Shown here: positions 43,685 through 52,448 of the stretch, in pieces
How positions within the stretch are numbered: the stretch's first letter is position 1
Layout: each line of letters opens with the position of its first letter
Origin: Ardenticatenaceae bacterium
GTDB lineage: Bacteria; Chloroflexota; Anaerolineae; Promineifilales; Promineifilaceae
DNA: 64,000 nt
NCBI GenBank assembly: GCA_020634565.1
Contig: JACKBN010000020.1
Location: 32,426-96,425 of the forward strand
Direction of reading: 5' to 3'
Program-made: the position numbers and the translations under genes
Notes under the pieces: model-generated
The model's input: the letters and a program-made list of their open reading frames with translations, nothing else
Databases searched by the model: none
What the model was told of the DNA's origin: nothing

Positions 43685-45190
43685 CTAAAGCTCGTAAATT
43701 TCGCTAAATTTTTCGGTGACGTAGCGGATGAATGGTTCATACGTCAGCGATTCACCGGTGGCTTTTTGAACCAGTTCGGCGGGGGTGAATTTACGGCCGT
43801 ATTGATGAATTTTCTTCCGCAGCCAGGTTAGCAGCGCATCGGTTTTGCCCTGGGCCATTTCCTCGGCGATAGTGGGATTTTGGGAAACGGCCGTTTCGTA
43901 AAACTGCGCCGCATACAAATTGCCCAGCGCGTAAGTGGGGAAATAGCCAAAGCCAGGCCGCGTCCAATGCACATCTTGTAAACAGCCCTCTGTATCTGTT
44001 GGCGGCACGACGCCTAACAATTCCTGCATCTTGTCATTCCACGCCGTAGGCAAATCCGCGATGGCCAATTCTCCATTCAGCATGGCCTGTTCCAATTCAA
44101 ACCGCAAAATGATGTGAAAGTTATACGTCAACTCATCGGCTTCTACGCGAATGTAGGAGGGCTGCACTTTGTTAATGGCCCGATAAAAAGCGTTGACATC
44201 ATGATTACCTAGCTGTTCCGGGAAGAGTGATTGCAATTTAGGATAATGTGCCTGCCAGAAGCCCAGGCTCCGCCCCACGACATTTTCAATCATGCGTGAC
44301 TGCGATTCGTGAATGCCGCTGGAGGTGCCGCGTGCTAGCGGTGTGCGGGCCAGGTTTGGATGGGTTCCCTGTTCATACATGGCATGACCTGATTCATGTA
44401 GTGTGCCAAACAGCGATGGGTTCAGGAAATCTGGATACCAGCGTGTGGTGATGCGGGCATCGTTTCGGCTGAAGCTGGTGGCAAAGGGATGCACCACAGT
44501 GCCCAGATGGCCGCGACTAAAATCGTAGCCTACCGCGTCCGCAATGTAGCGGGCAAACGCTTTCTGCTTGTCAACGGGAAAGGGTTGGTGAACGAGACCA
44601 TCATCAACTTGCGAACCCCGCTCTACAATGGCTTCTCGCAAGGGAACCAACGCCTCTTTGACGGCGTTAAAGGTGGCCCGCACTTCGGCGGTTTTCATGC
44701 CGTGTTCGTACTGGTCCAAAAGCGGATCGTATTTTTCATCTTCATAGCCGAGCAGCTCCGCCATTTCCTTCACTAACTGCAACACTTCTTCCAGATGAGG
44801 TTGAAAATGAGCAAAATCATTGTTTTCGCGGGCTTCAACCCAGGCGGGATGTGCCTTGCCGCTTACCTCACTGACACGCCGCACAAATTCGGGCGGCAGT
44901 TGGCGGGCTTCGGCATAGCTGCGGCGCAGGTAGCGAATTAAACTGGCTTCGTCACTTTCGTAGGGCAGATCGGCCGTTTCGTTGGCCGCTTTTTCAATCA
45001 GCTCGCCCATCTCGTCGGCGGTGAATTTGCCGTGGCTAAGGCGGCGCAGCGTGGTCATTTGCTGAATGCGGGCCTCGGTGCCTGCTTTGGGCATGTTGGT
45101 TTCTTTGTCCCAGCTTAAAACGCCAAGCGCTTTGTCGATATCGTGGATTTCGTAAACTTTATCAAGCAGATTTTGGAAATGTGATTGCAT
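43685..45190 (-). CDS. Carboxypeptidase M32 (Taq-type)
   Basis: 501 residues from ATG 45188-45190, chosen because AAAGGA lies 8 nt before it; the ATG three codons earlier overlaps that site. The zinc motif HESGH with FGTLHESGHAMYEQG (about residue 265), the second conserved block ARTPLARGTSSGIHESQSRMIEN (Glu ligand) and IRVEADELTYNFHIILRFELEQ are the M32 signatures. It removes C-terminal residues from peptides in the cytoplasm. Single gene. Confidence 0.93.
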   Translation of the reverse strand: MQSHFQNLLDKVYEIHDIDKALGVLSWDKETNMPKAGTEARIQQMTTLRRLSHGKFTADEMGELIEKAANETADLPYESDEASLIRYLRRSYAEARQLPPEFVRRVSEVSGKAHPAWVEARENNDFAHFQPHLEEVLQLVKEMAELLGYEDEKYDPLLDQYEHGMKTAEVRATFNAVKEALVPLREAIVERGSQVDDGLVHQPFPVDKQKAFARYIADAVGYDFSRGHLGTVVHPFATSFSRNDARITTRWYPDFLNPSLFGTLHESGHAMYEQGTHPNLARTPLARGTSSGIHESQSRMIENVVGRSLGFWQAHYPKLQSLFPEQLGNHDVNAFYRAINKVQPSYIRVEADELTYNFHIILRFELEQAMLNGELAIADLPTAWNDKMQELLGVVPPTDTEGCLQDVHWTRPGFGYFPTYALGNLYAAQFYETAVSQNPTIAEEMAQGKTDALLTWLRKKIHQYGRKFTPAELVQKATGESLTYEPFIRYVTEKFSEIYEL

Positions 45191-45331
45191 GACTGCCATC
45201 CTTTCGTGGGTAGGTATATCAATGGTTGGAGAAAATCAAGGTACATTTTAAGAGAAAAGAGTTTAGCCAAAAACGGCCGTATCGCCAATGAAGTCCGGTA
45301 ACAAGGCGGAGTTGTTAAATTGTGCAAAACC

Positions 45332-45359
45332 TTGACAAAACTTGGTTTAAGACTATACT
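45332..45359 (+). promoter_or_regulatory. Sigma-70 promoter of the B12-photoreceptor gene
   Basis: TTGACA (45332-45337), 16-nt spacer, TATACT (45354-45359), 46 bp before the ATG at 45405. The -35 context CCTTGACAAAA is shared with the crtB promoter at 25769-25797. Autoregulation at this site would be normal for the family. Confidence 0.65.
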
Positions 45360-45404
45360 TCAATTTGTGGAAAACTATAATATTTTTAGAGGTAACCGCC
45401 AACT

Positions 45405-46748
45405 ATGACCTCATATAATGAAAATCCAACCTACAATTTAAGAGTTGTTGTCAACGAAACCGACATCAAGCCAGATACATTGCGCGCCTGGGAGCGGCGT
45501 TATGGCTTGCCAGCGCCCGATCGGACGTCAGGCGGTCATCGCCTCTATTCCGAAAAGGATATTGCCATTATCAAATGGCTGATGGCCCGCCAGGAAGAAG
45601 GTTTGAGCATTAGCCGCGCCGTGAAATTGTGGCGCAGCTTGGAAGCGGAGGGGAAATCGCCGCTGCTTGTGCCGGAATACCAGGAAATGCGCCAACCTTC
45701 CCGGGATACGGCCGTTCTAACCAGCAACAAAATCGATGATATGCGTGCTGCCTGGATTGACGCCTGCCTGAAGTTTGATGAGCCAACCGCCGAGCGCATT
45801 CTGACCCAAGCCTTCGCGCTTTATCAACCAGAAACCGTGCTCACCCAGCTATTGCAAAAAGCGTTGGCCACCATTGGCGAGCTCTGGTTTAAAGATGAAG
45901 CATCGGTGCAGCAGGAGCATTTTGCGTCTGCCCTGGCCATGCGCCGCCTGAATACGCTGTTGGCGGCTTCGCCTGCGCCGACACGGCAGGGGCGAGTGCT
46001 TATTGGCTGCCCGCCGCATGAAGACCATACCTTTGCCCCGCTTACGCTGACCATTATGCTGCGCTACCGCGGTTGGAGCGTGATCTATTTGGGGGCCAAT
46101 GTGCCGCAAAGCCGCTTCATTTCTACCGTCGAATCGATCAAGCCAGACCTTATTATTTTGACGGCGCAGCAGCTTTTTACAGCTGCCAAACTGTTTGAGG
46201 TTGCCAAAAATGTCGCTGATGAAAACAATGTGATGCTGGCCTTTGGCGGTCGTGTCTTTAACTCTGTGCCGCGGCTGCGGCAGCGCATTCCGGGCTATTT
46301 TCTGGGCGATACGATGGATAATGCCGCCCAAACCGTCGATCGGCTGCTGACGTTTGGCATGCAAGCGCCAACGATTAAGCGGGTTCCCGAATTTTATCAG
46401 CGCGCTTTGGAAACTTTTCGCGAAAAGCAAGCCTTTATTGAAGGGCGTGCCTGGTCTTTGTTAAAAGCCGAGGGGATTTCCTACGAACATTACACCAATG
46501 CCAATTTGCATCTTTCGCGCGATATTTATGCGGCGCTGACCTTTGGCGACATTGAGTTTTTGAGTGCCGAGATTGCCTGGGCGGAAAAGCTGCTGCTGAA
46601 TTACAGCATGCCGCCAGAAACGCTCCGCAATTATTTACATGCCTATCATCTCGCTGCCGCCGAATTTTTAGAAGGTCCAGCGGAGTTGGTTGTGGATTGG
46701 CTGTTTGAGGTCTCGAAAAATCCTGCCCTTATTTCTACAGCTGCTTAG
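45405..46748 (+). CDS. CarH/LitR-like MerR-family B12-dependent photoreceptor regulator
   Basis: 447 residues. MerR HTH at about 10-80 (LRVVVNETDIKPDTLRAWERRYGLPAPDRTSGGHRLYSEKD in two pieces), a helical bundle with W161-x9-E171-H172, the W-x9-EH motif of CarH that caps adenosylcobalamin, and a cobalamin-binding Rossmann domain (about 197-320) with E206-D-H208, the E-x-H lower-ligand motif, and YLGANVPQ. CarH-type proteins repress carotenoid and repair genes in the dark and release DNA on light. An extra C-terminal domain of about 110 residues (from about 335) is beyond the CarH length. The next gene is a photolyase, and crtB shares its -35 context. Confidence 0.88.
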   Translation: MTSYNENPTYNLRVVVNETDIKPDTLRAWERRYGLPAPDRTSGGHRLYSEKDIAIIKWLMARQEEGLSISRAVKLWRSLEAEGKSPLLVPEYQEMRQPSRDTAVLTSNKIDDMRAAWIDACLKFDEPTAERILTQAFALYQPETVLTQLLQKALATIGELWFKDEASVQQEHFASALAMRRLNTLLAASPAPTRQGRVLIGCPPHEDHTFAPLTLTIMLRYRGWSVIYLGANVPQSRFISTVESIKPDLIILTAQQLFTAAKLFEVAKNVADENNVMLAFGGRVFNSVPRLRQRIPGYFLGDTMDNAAQTVDRLLTFGMQAPTIKRVPEFYQRALETFREKQAFIEGRAWSLLKAEGISYEHYTNANLHLSRDIYAALTFGDIEFLSAEIAWAEKLLLNYSMPPETLRNYLHAYHLAAAEFLEGPAELVVDWLFEVSKNPALISTAA

Positions 46749-46793
46749 TACGGGCCCTAACCTCAACATTACTTATTTCAAGGATAACAAACT

Positions 46794-48224
46794 ATGAAAA
46801 CGGCCGTCTGGTGGATTCGCCGTGATTTGCGCCTGACAGATAACCAGGCGCTGGCGGCAGCGATGGATGCTGCCGATCAGGTAGTTCCACTTTTTATTGT
46901 TGATCCCTTTTTTGAGAACTCAGAGTACGTGGGCGATAAACGCCGCGCTTTTTTGTGGGCCGGTTTGCGTCAGTTAGATGCAGATTTGCGAGAGCGGGGC
47001 AGCCGCTTGGTGGTGCGATACGGCCGCCCCCAACAAATCCTGACTCAACTGCTGGAGGAAAGTGGCGCAGAAGCGATCTTTGCTGAGGAAGATTTCACCA
47101 GCTATGCCCGCCACCGCGACCAACAAATTGCCGAGGCACTGCCGCTCACGCTAACGGCGGGTGTGGTGGTGCATCCACCAGGCACCGTACTCAAAGACGA
47201 CGGTGAGCCGTACATTGTGTTTACGCCTTTTAAGAAGAATGCGTGGCTGAAACGGCCGTTGCCCAAATCATCGGATATCCTGCCTGCACCGGACAAAATT
47301 AATACACCCGATTACATCAACTCCGAAGATATTCCCATCAAGCCAGAGCTGCCGGAAGCGATTCCCTTTAAGCCCGGCGAAGCCGAAGCGCAGCGCCGCT
47401 TGAAGGCGTTTGCTCAGGATAGTATCGACCAGTACGCGCAAGATCGTGACATGGTGGCCCTGGATGGCACCTCGCAGCTGTCGCCGTACCTGCGTTTTGG
47501 CATGATTTCAGCACGGCAGGCGGTGGTAACGGCCGTTTCCTGCTGCAACAACGCTCCTGATAAAGACGCCCGCAAAGGAGCCGATACCTGGCTGAGTGAA
47601 CTCATCTGGCGCGAGTTTTACGTCCACATTTTGTATCACTACCCGCACGTCCTCCAGCGCAGCTTCCGCCCGGAATACGACGACATCGTTTGGCGCAACA
47701 AGGAGGATGAGTTTGAGGCTTGGAAGAACGGCCGTACTGGTTACCCCATCGTCGATGCTGCGATGCGCCAGCTCACCACCAGCGGCTGGATGCACAACCG
47801 TGCCCGCATGATCGTTGCCTCATTTTTGGTGAAAGATTTGCTCATCAACTGGCAGTGGGGCGAGGCATTTTTTATGCAGCATTTGGTGGATGGCGATCCG
47901 GCGGCCAACAACGGCGGCTGGCAGTGGACCGCTGGCACTGGCACCGACGCCGCGCCTTATTTCCGCATCTTTAACCCCATTTCGCAGTCCAAAAAGTTTG
48001 ACCCCACCGGTGCGTACATCCGCCGTTGGGTGCCTGAACTGGCCGACGTGCCCAACGATTACATCCACGAGCCGTGGGAGATGCCGCCCATGGTGCAAAA
48101 ATCGGCCAACTGCCAGATTGGCAGCGATTATCCTATGCGCATTGTGGACCATTCCGACGCCCGCGACTGGACGCTCGCTGCCTACAAACAAGCCCGCGAA
48201 GCCGACCCTCGCCAAGACGCGTAG
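46794..48224 (+). CDS. phrB: Deoxyribodipyrimidine photolyase (CPD class I)
   Basis: 476 residues. N-terminal antenna domain from WWIRRDLRLTDNQAL; C-terminal FAD domain with LSPYLRFGMISARQ, WLSELIWREFYVHIL, GRTGYPIVDAAMRQLTTSGWMHNRARMIVASFLVKDL, WQWTAGTGTDAAPYFRIFNP and the end block. It repairs UV cyclobutane dimers with light energy. It is 45 bp after the B12 photoreceptor gene and is likely under its control. Its fourth codon starts an ACGGCCGT copy, the only such case at a gene start in the window. Confidence 0.93.
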   Translation: MKTAVWWIRRDLRLTDNQALAAAMDAADQVVPLFIVDPFFENSEYVGDKRRAFLWAGLRQLDADLRERGSRLVVRYGRPQQILTQLLEESGAEAIFAEEDFTSYARHRDQQIAEALPLTLTAGVVVHPPGTVLKDDGEPYIVFTPFKKNAWLKRPLPKSSDILPAPDKINTPDYINSEDIPIKPELPEAIPFKPGEAEAQRRLKAFAQDSIDQYAQDRDMVALDGTSQLSPYLRFGMISARQAVVTAVSCCNNAPDKDARKGADTWLSELIWREFYVHILYHYPHVLQRSFRPEYDDIVWRNKEDEFEAWKNGRTGYPIVDAAMRQLTTSGWMHNRARMIVASFLVKDLLINWQWGEAFFMQHLVDGDPAANNGGWQWTAGTGTDAAPYFRIFNPISQSKKFDPTGAYIRRWVPELADVPNDYIHEPWEMPPMVQKSANCQIGSDYPMRIVDHSDARDWTLAAYKQAREADPRQDA

Positions 48225-48228
48225 TTTT

Positions 48229-48305
48229 GCCACAGAGGCACAGAGAGGAAAGATTTTTTTCTCTGTGAAATCTCTGTATCTTCTCTGCGCAACTCTGTGT
48301 TCCGC
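48229..48305. repeat. CACAGAG/TCTCTGTG repeat hairpin
   Basis: CCACAGAGGCACAGAGAGG is inverted as TTCTCTGTGAAATCTCTGT and further CTCTGCGCAACTCTGTG. It separates the photolyase (plus) from the RING-TM gene (minus) and probably ends transcription both ways. Confidence 0.65.
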
Positions 48306-48308
48306 TTT

Positions 48309-48794
48309 TTAGATCAACAAAAGCACAATTTGGGGCAAAAAGGCACCCGCTTCAGGCACGCGATACTGCCAGCCTAGCACCTCTAGCATGATGTAATCCG
48401 CAATGGCCCACAGGCCAAAACAGCCAATCGAGAAGAAGATAATGGCAATAGCAATGGCTACCAGCAGGCAGCCTTGCCCGCAGCCAAACCGGCGAGCGGT
48501 GCGTTGGATGCGCGTAGGGTTAGTAACTGGTTGTTGGTTGTTGGGCGGTTGACTTTCGGGTTGTGGCGGGGGTGGTTCTGGGGCAGGGGCATCGGGCGAT
48601 TCAATTTCGCCACGGCCACGACAGCCGTAGGCGGCACATTTGTTGCCGTTGGCCCGCCAGCAGTGCGTGTGGTGGCGGCTGCCGTCATCTGGGCAAACGA
48701 TGACCTCATCCCCTGGCGCAAACGGATTCTTGCACAGGGCACACTCTTCACCTAAAAATGGCGATTGTTTGGTGATGGTGACGGGGGAAAGCAT
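48309..48794 (-). CDS. RING-like zinc-finger membrane protein
   Basis: 161 residues. After an N-terminal strand SPVTITKQ comes a treble-clef/RING-like cluster: CALC at 19-22, C at 34, the pair H42-C45 in RHHTHC, then C53 and C58 in KCAAYGCRG. A proline-rich linker (about 65-95) leads to one or two membrane helices (GCLLVAIAIAIIFFSIGCFGLW). It is the last gene of the ubiquitin-like locus. Prokaryotic RING-like proteins next to E1/E2 genes are candidate E3 ligases, here held at the membrane. Zinc binding and E3 activity are inferred. Confidence 0.7.
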   Translation of the reverse strand: MLSPVTITKQSPFLGEECALCKNPFAPGDEVIVCPDDGSRHHTHCWRANGNKCAAYGCRGRGEIESPDAPAPEPPPPQPESQPPNNQQPVTNPTRIQRTARRFGCGQGCLLVAIAIAIIFFSIGCFGLWAIADYIMLEVLGWQYRVPEAGAFLPQIVLLLI

Positions 48795-48797
48795 GAG

Positions 48798-48834
48798 GGG
48801 AGATCGGAGATTGGAGACTTAATCTCCAATCTCG
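48798..48834. repeat. GGAGATT repeat hairpin
   Basis: GGGGAGATCGGAGATTGGAG, ACTT, AATCTCCAATCTCG: a short inverted repeat of the GGAGATT family between the two RING-like genes. Confidence 0.65.
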
Positions 48835-48835
48835 T

Positions 48836-49270
48836 TTAGCCGATTCGTATTTGATCCAAGAGCCATTGGAACAGGCGGCGCAGCAAACTAGGACGGCGCA
48901 GTTGTTCGACCTGACGGCGCTGTTGCTCTTTGAGCTGCTTGGTTTGCTGGCTGGAACGGCCGTTCACTGACGGCTTCGGCAAATCTGTGTATTTAATACT
49001 CAGCACCGGGCTGGCGGGCACCCCGTGTACTTTGAATTTGTCGTGGCCGCAGCCGAGCACGGCGCATTTGCCGCCGCCCTGTTCCCAACACGTTTTGTGG
49101 TACAGCGTGCCGCATTTGGCGCATATCACCGGCTGCAAATCCGTGTCTTCCACAAATTTCTCTACCGGATTGGCGCAAATGGGGCAGTGCAGGCTCAGTT
49201 GATTGGCCTCTTGAATGTCGTTATTCGTGATGGTGAGGGGTGGCATTTCCTGTTCGTCCATTTTGAGCAT
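48836..49270 (-). CDS. RING-like zinc-finger protein, soluble
   Basis: 144 residues. N-terminal motif PPLTITNNDIQEANQLSL (about 10-27), then RING-like cluster CPIC (29-32), CAKC (50-53), HKTC (58-61), C69 and C74 in KCAVLGC. A helical, basic tail follows (SSQQTKQLKEQQRRQVEQLRR and FQWLLDQIRIG). The TIT-x-x-DIQ-x-ANQ motif recurs in the protein at 54188-54913. Position within the locus suggests an E3-like or adaptor role. There is no recognised name. Confidence 0.72.
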   Translation of the reverse strand: MLKMDEQEMPPLTITNNDIQEANQLSLHCPICANPVEKFVEDTDLQPVICAKCGTLYHKTCWEQGGGKCAVLGCGHDKFKVHGVPASPVLSIKYTDLPKPSVNGRSSQQTKQLKEQQRRQVEQLRRPSLLRRLFQWLLDQIRIG

Positions 49271-49274
49271 TATA

Positions 49275-49350
49275 GCAGAACGGTAATCGGTTAACAGTAA
49301 TCAGTTATCGGTAAAAGCGAACACTCATTTCCGTTTACCGTTTACTGATT
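49275..49350. repeat. CGGTAATCGG repeat hairpin
   Basis: ACGGTAATCGGTTAACAGTAA and CAGTTATCGGTAAAAG are inverted as TTCCGTTTACCGTTTACTG and ATTACCGACTC, between the JAMM gene and the soluble RING gene. Same family as 22795 and 52400. Confidence 0.65.
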
Positions 49351-49356
49351 ACCGAC

Positions 49357-50487
49357 TCACCAACTCCCCGCTGCCCAGTCTGGCCAATGAAAATTATGGC
49401 GGGAGACTTGCGTTTTCTCGCGGTTCCAGCTGAAAAAGCCGCTGGTTTGGGCACGCGGATCCAGCACAAAAGCCACGTGCCAGATTTGCGTGAAAAAGTT
49501 CTGGTGAATAAATAAATCCATCCCCGACAAAAAGATGCCAAAGCCGGGATGGGTGTGATACCAGCCGACGATAACGGCCGTTTCATCTGGATACCGTTCG
49601 TGCAGCTTGTCGGTCATGTAGCGCCAGCTTTCTGGTGTGTAGGTGACGCTGGCCCCGTGCATCACCGTGTACTTGGCGATGATCGTGTCCAGGATGTGTA
49701 CCCGATAACGGCCGTCTGGCTGTTTCTCTGGGCGCGGTCCGATAAGCACCCCGGCCACTTCGCGGTTCATGCTGCTGAGCGCGTGTGCCTGCGAAGCCCG
49801 CAGCGCCGGTTCTTCAATGGTGATGTCTACGGCAGCGGGCGTCGGATCGCCTATGGGCAGATACCGACCCGCAAGGCGCACCCGCGCCCGACTGGGAGCG
49901 ATGACTGCCCCGCTTTCGGTCGTGTCTGGCTGGGCCTCTACCTCTTCATGAACCGGCTCCGGCTCCGACACCACGATGTTGTCTACGTCACCTTTGGCTT
50001 CAGCAACGGGTTCCGATGGCTCTGGTGCAGGTTCCGGTTCGGGCTCAGGCGTAACGGCCGTTTCTTCCACAATTTCTTCAACCGATTCATCCGATTCGGA
50101 CTTGATTTCCTCAGTTGCTTCATCTTCGACGATTTTTGCTTCAGGGATGGAAACGGCCGTTTCCACCACCATTTTAGCCAACCACTCGCGTGATGGGGCA
50201 ACTGGTTCGCCAGCAGGATCTACCACGTCCATCGCCATCTTGATGGTGCTGTCTTTGACCAGATCCGCTAGCTTGATTTCGCCATACGTTTGCCAGATTT
50301 CGGCTTCGGTCTGGTCGGCGAACGCTTGCAGTTCGGCCAGGGTGCATTCATGCAGCGTTTTGTAGCTGCCATCCACCGGCACCAGTTCAGTGGGCGTCAG
50401 GCGGATATTGGCGGATACGGCCGTTTCTTGCCCCGGCAAATGTATTTGAATAATCGCCACATAATGGGTCATAGTTGATTCGGTCAT
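49357..50487 (-). CDS. JAMM/MPN+ metalloprotease (JAB), soluble, with acidic linker
   Basis: 376 residues from ATG 50485-50487 (an ATG five codons later is equally possible; there is no clear ribosome site). A small N-terminal alpha/beta domain (about 1-110; HYVAIIQIHLPGQETAV) precedes a long Glu/Pro/Val linker (about 110-200). The C-terminal JAB domain has the full JAMM motif: Glu in REVAGVLIG and GWYHTHPGFGIFLSGMD (H-x-H-x7-S-x2-D). JAMM enzymes cleave isopeptide bonds after ubiquitin-like tails. In this locus it is the likely deconjugating enzyme. The N-terminal domain may bind the Ubl or the target. Confidence 0.88.
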   Translation of the reverse strand: MTESTMTHYVAIIQIHLPGQETAVSANIRLTPTELVPVDGSYKTLHECTLAELQAFADQTEAEIWQTYGEIKLADLVKDSTIKMAMDVVDPAGEPVAPSREWLAKMVVETAVSIPEAKIVEDEATEEIKSESDESVEEIVEETAVTPEPEPEPAPEPSEPVAEAKGDVDNIVVSEPEPVHEEVEAQPDTTESGAVIAPSRARVRLAGRYLPIGDPTPAAVDITIEEPALRASQAHALSSMNREVAGVLIGPRPEKQPDGRYRVHILDTIIAKYTVMHGASVTYTPESWRYMTDKLHERYPDETAVIVGWYHTHPGFGIFLSGMDLFIHQNFFTQIWHVAFVLDPRAQTSGFFSWNREKTQVSRHNFHWPDWAAGSW

Positions 50488-50499
50488 AAATAAGTCCAG

Positions 50500-50580
50500 A
50501 AAAAATAATCGGACGCTGATTTGCCTGATCAAACTGATTTTTGATGCTTTATCAGGGAAATCAGGGTAATCTGCGTCCTA
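50500..50580. repeat. CTGATTT/AAATCAGG repeat between the two JAMM genes
   Basis: GGACGCTGATTTGCCTGATC is inverted as TCAGGGAAATCAGGGTAATC plus TGCGTCC, a long imperfect hairpin. It is related in style to the CACAGATT repeats. Confidence 0.6.
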
Positions 50581-51796
50581 TTAAGGGGTTAGCTCTAAAG
50601 TGATTTGGCAGCTTGCTACGTTTGCCAGAGGGATATTTTGTCGATCAACGGCCGTTAACCGCACATCATAAACTCCCAAAGGTAGCTCACGCGTGTCCCA
50701 ATTGAGCAACAAGCCGAGGTCGGTTTGGCGACGCTGTACGCCTGCCAGTTCCCACAGTTCGCTGCCCGCGGGACGAATTTCAATTTGGTAGCGAGCGGCG
50801 TTGGTTAGATCGGCCGTACCAAAAATCGCTACCTTGCCACCGCCCTGCACACTGCTTTCAACTGTGGGAGCCAGGATGCGTAGGCTGGGGTTGGGGCAAA
50901 CGGCCGCATTCAGCGACGTTTCATCTGCCAGCGTGGCGACGACGCTTTCCAGGCTGTTGACCTGCTGATTGAGCGCCACCACCCAGCCAAAAAGCAAAAA
51001 AAACCCAATGACAAAGCCAACAATCCCCAACAATACGCCGTTAGAAATCGGCAGCGCGTGGGACAGCCGGTACGAGGCAGACATGACGTCGGCATCCTCG
51101 CTGCGGCCTTCATAGGAAGCGTAAAATTGCTCCGTTTCCCGCGTGTGCCACACTTCGGTTTTGGCCACGCGCCAGGGCACGATCGGTTTTTCTTGCGTGT
51201 CTAGCTGCTCAAAATAGCCAGGGATGGGGGCGAGACGGCCGTCTTGCCAGCCAAAATAGCTCGCTTCATTGCCCAACGGATCGACCACCAGCCCCACGTG
51301 CCAGGGCAGGGTGAAAGCGGCCGTATGCACCACCACATCATCGCTGGAGTAAAAAACACCCAGCCCCGGATGCGTATGGAACCAGCCGACAATCTCCAAA
51401 TCGGGATATTGCGCCGCCCGTTCGTGATGGATCTGGCTCCAGGCATCGGCGGTGAAGGTGAAATGGATCGGCCCATGATCGTCGTTGCGAGCGGGCAGGG
51501 CAGCAATCACTTCCACCAGCATTTGCTCGCCATCGCGGTAAGCATGGCCTAGCAGCACGCCGCCCAGCTCTGAGCGCAAATTGCTGATGCTGTGCGCCCG
51601 AATCTGGCTCAGCGCTTGCTGACGATGGCTCACGACCACCTGATTGGCAGCGGGTTGGTGACCATGCAGATGAGGCGTTGCGGGTCAGGTCGGTTAACGG
51701 CCGTTCCGGCAAACTGTCTATTTCTGGCTGGCCAATCATCGGTTCGGCGTCTGTGGTGGTGGAACGGCCGTTAAAGGAAGTTGATGCCGAGTTCAT
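50581..51796 (-). CDS. JAMM/MPN+ metalloprotease with membrane helix and C-terminal beta domain (apparent frameshift)
   Basis: The JAB frame (352 residues from GTG 51639) starts right at the domain (VVVSHRQQALSQIRAHSIS), without a ribosome site. In the next frame an ATG at 51794-51796, overlapping the E2 stop, opens MNSASTSFNGRS... and removing one base of CCC at 51682-51684 joins both as a protein of about 404 residues. JAMM motif intact: Glu in SELGGVLLG, GWFHTHPGLGVFYSSD. After the JAB domain come a helix (GVLLGIVGFVIGFFLLFGWV) and an extracytoplasmic Ig-like domain (LRILAPTVESSVQGGGKVAIFGTAD). A membrane-bound isopeptidase is implied. Confidence 0.75.
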
Positions 51797-52304
51797 CCGA
51801 TTCTTCCTCCCCCAGCTTAATCAAATCTTCCAGCGATTGCCCTTTCAGGCTGCGCCGGTCGATGGGGAAAAGCTGCTTATTGCGCATAGCCCAGGCAGCC
51901 GCCTTCGAGTTCATCGGATCCTTGGGATCGTAGTTTTTGTACTGGATCATCTCACCCAGCGTCAGCAGCAGCTCATCCAACGTTTTGGCTGCCCACCACG
52001 CACCGATGCAAACGGCCCCGGTTACATGAATGTTGGGATGGAAGATAGGCGTATGCCACTTGAGCTGCGGTTGCTTCAGCGGGTACTCGGCATGGAGGTA
52101 AATGCTCACCTCATGCACGTCCCGCAGCTGCGGCTTCCCGGCGGAATTGATCTTCTCCACCCCGTTACAGGTGAAGCGAATCAGATACTTCTCTACCGGA
52201 TCGCCTTCCGTGGTGAGAATATGAATAAACTCGCTGCGATTGACAAGCGCCCGAATCCGTTCATGGTCGTTGCGCAGTCTGGTTTCACGAATATCAAAGG
52301 ACAT
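51771..52304 (-). CDS. E2 ubiquitin-conjugating-like enzyme (UBC fold)
   Basis: 177 residues. The UBC core is complete: beta-sheet and YPLKQPQLKWHTPIFHPNI with the HPN motif at 89-91, and the catalytic cysteine Cys99 in GAVCIGAW, eight residues after the Asn as in eukaryotic E2s. C-terminal helices follow (LLLTLGEMIQYKNYDPKDPMN, SKAAAWAM). It should take the Ubl from E1 as a thioester and pass it to a lysine. The Ubl gene lies just upstream, and the C-terminus overlaps the JAMM-TM gene start by 26 bp. Presence of HPN and the spacing make this one of the clearest E2s expected in a bacterium. Confidence 0.92.
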   Translation of the reverse strand: MSFDIRETRLRNDHERIRALVNRSEFIHILTTEGDPVEKYLIRFTCNGVEKINSAGKPQLRDVHEVSIYLHAEYPLKQPQLKWHTPIFHPNIHVTGAVCIGAWWAAKTLDELLLTLGEMIQYKNYDPKDPMNSKAAAWAMRNKQLFPIDRRSLKGQSLEDLIKLGEEESDELGINFL

Positions 52305-52315
52305 GGTTTTATCAA

Positions 52316-52445
52316 TTTAGAGACTGGAGATTAGAGATTGGAGATTGAGCAAATTGGCTTGCTGTCTCCATTCTCCAGTCTCAAAGTCTCTCATAATCTT
52401 TTTCAGTTTGTTTTTACTGATTACTGCTCACTGCTTACCGAATAC
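52316..52445. repeat. GGAGATT and GATTACTG repeats between Ubl and E2 genes
   Basis: AGAGACTGGAGATTAGAGATTG is inverted as CTCCATTCTCCAGTCTCAAAG; next to it GATTACTGCTCACTGCTTACC repeats the GATTACTG word. The composite separates E2 (start 52304) and Ubl (stop 52449). Confidence 0.7.
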
Positions 52446-52448
52446 TGT

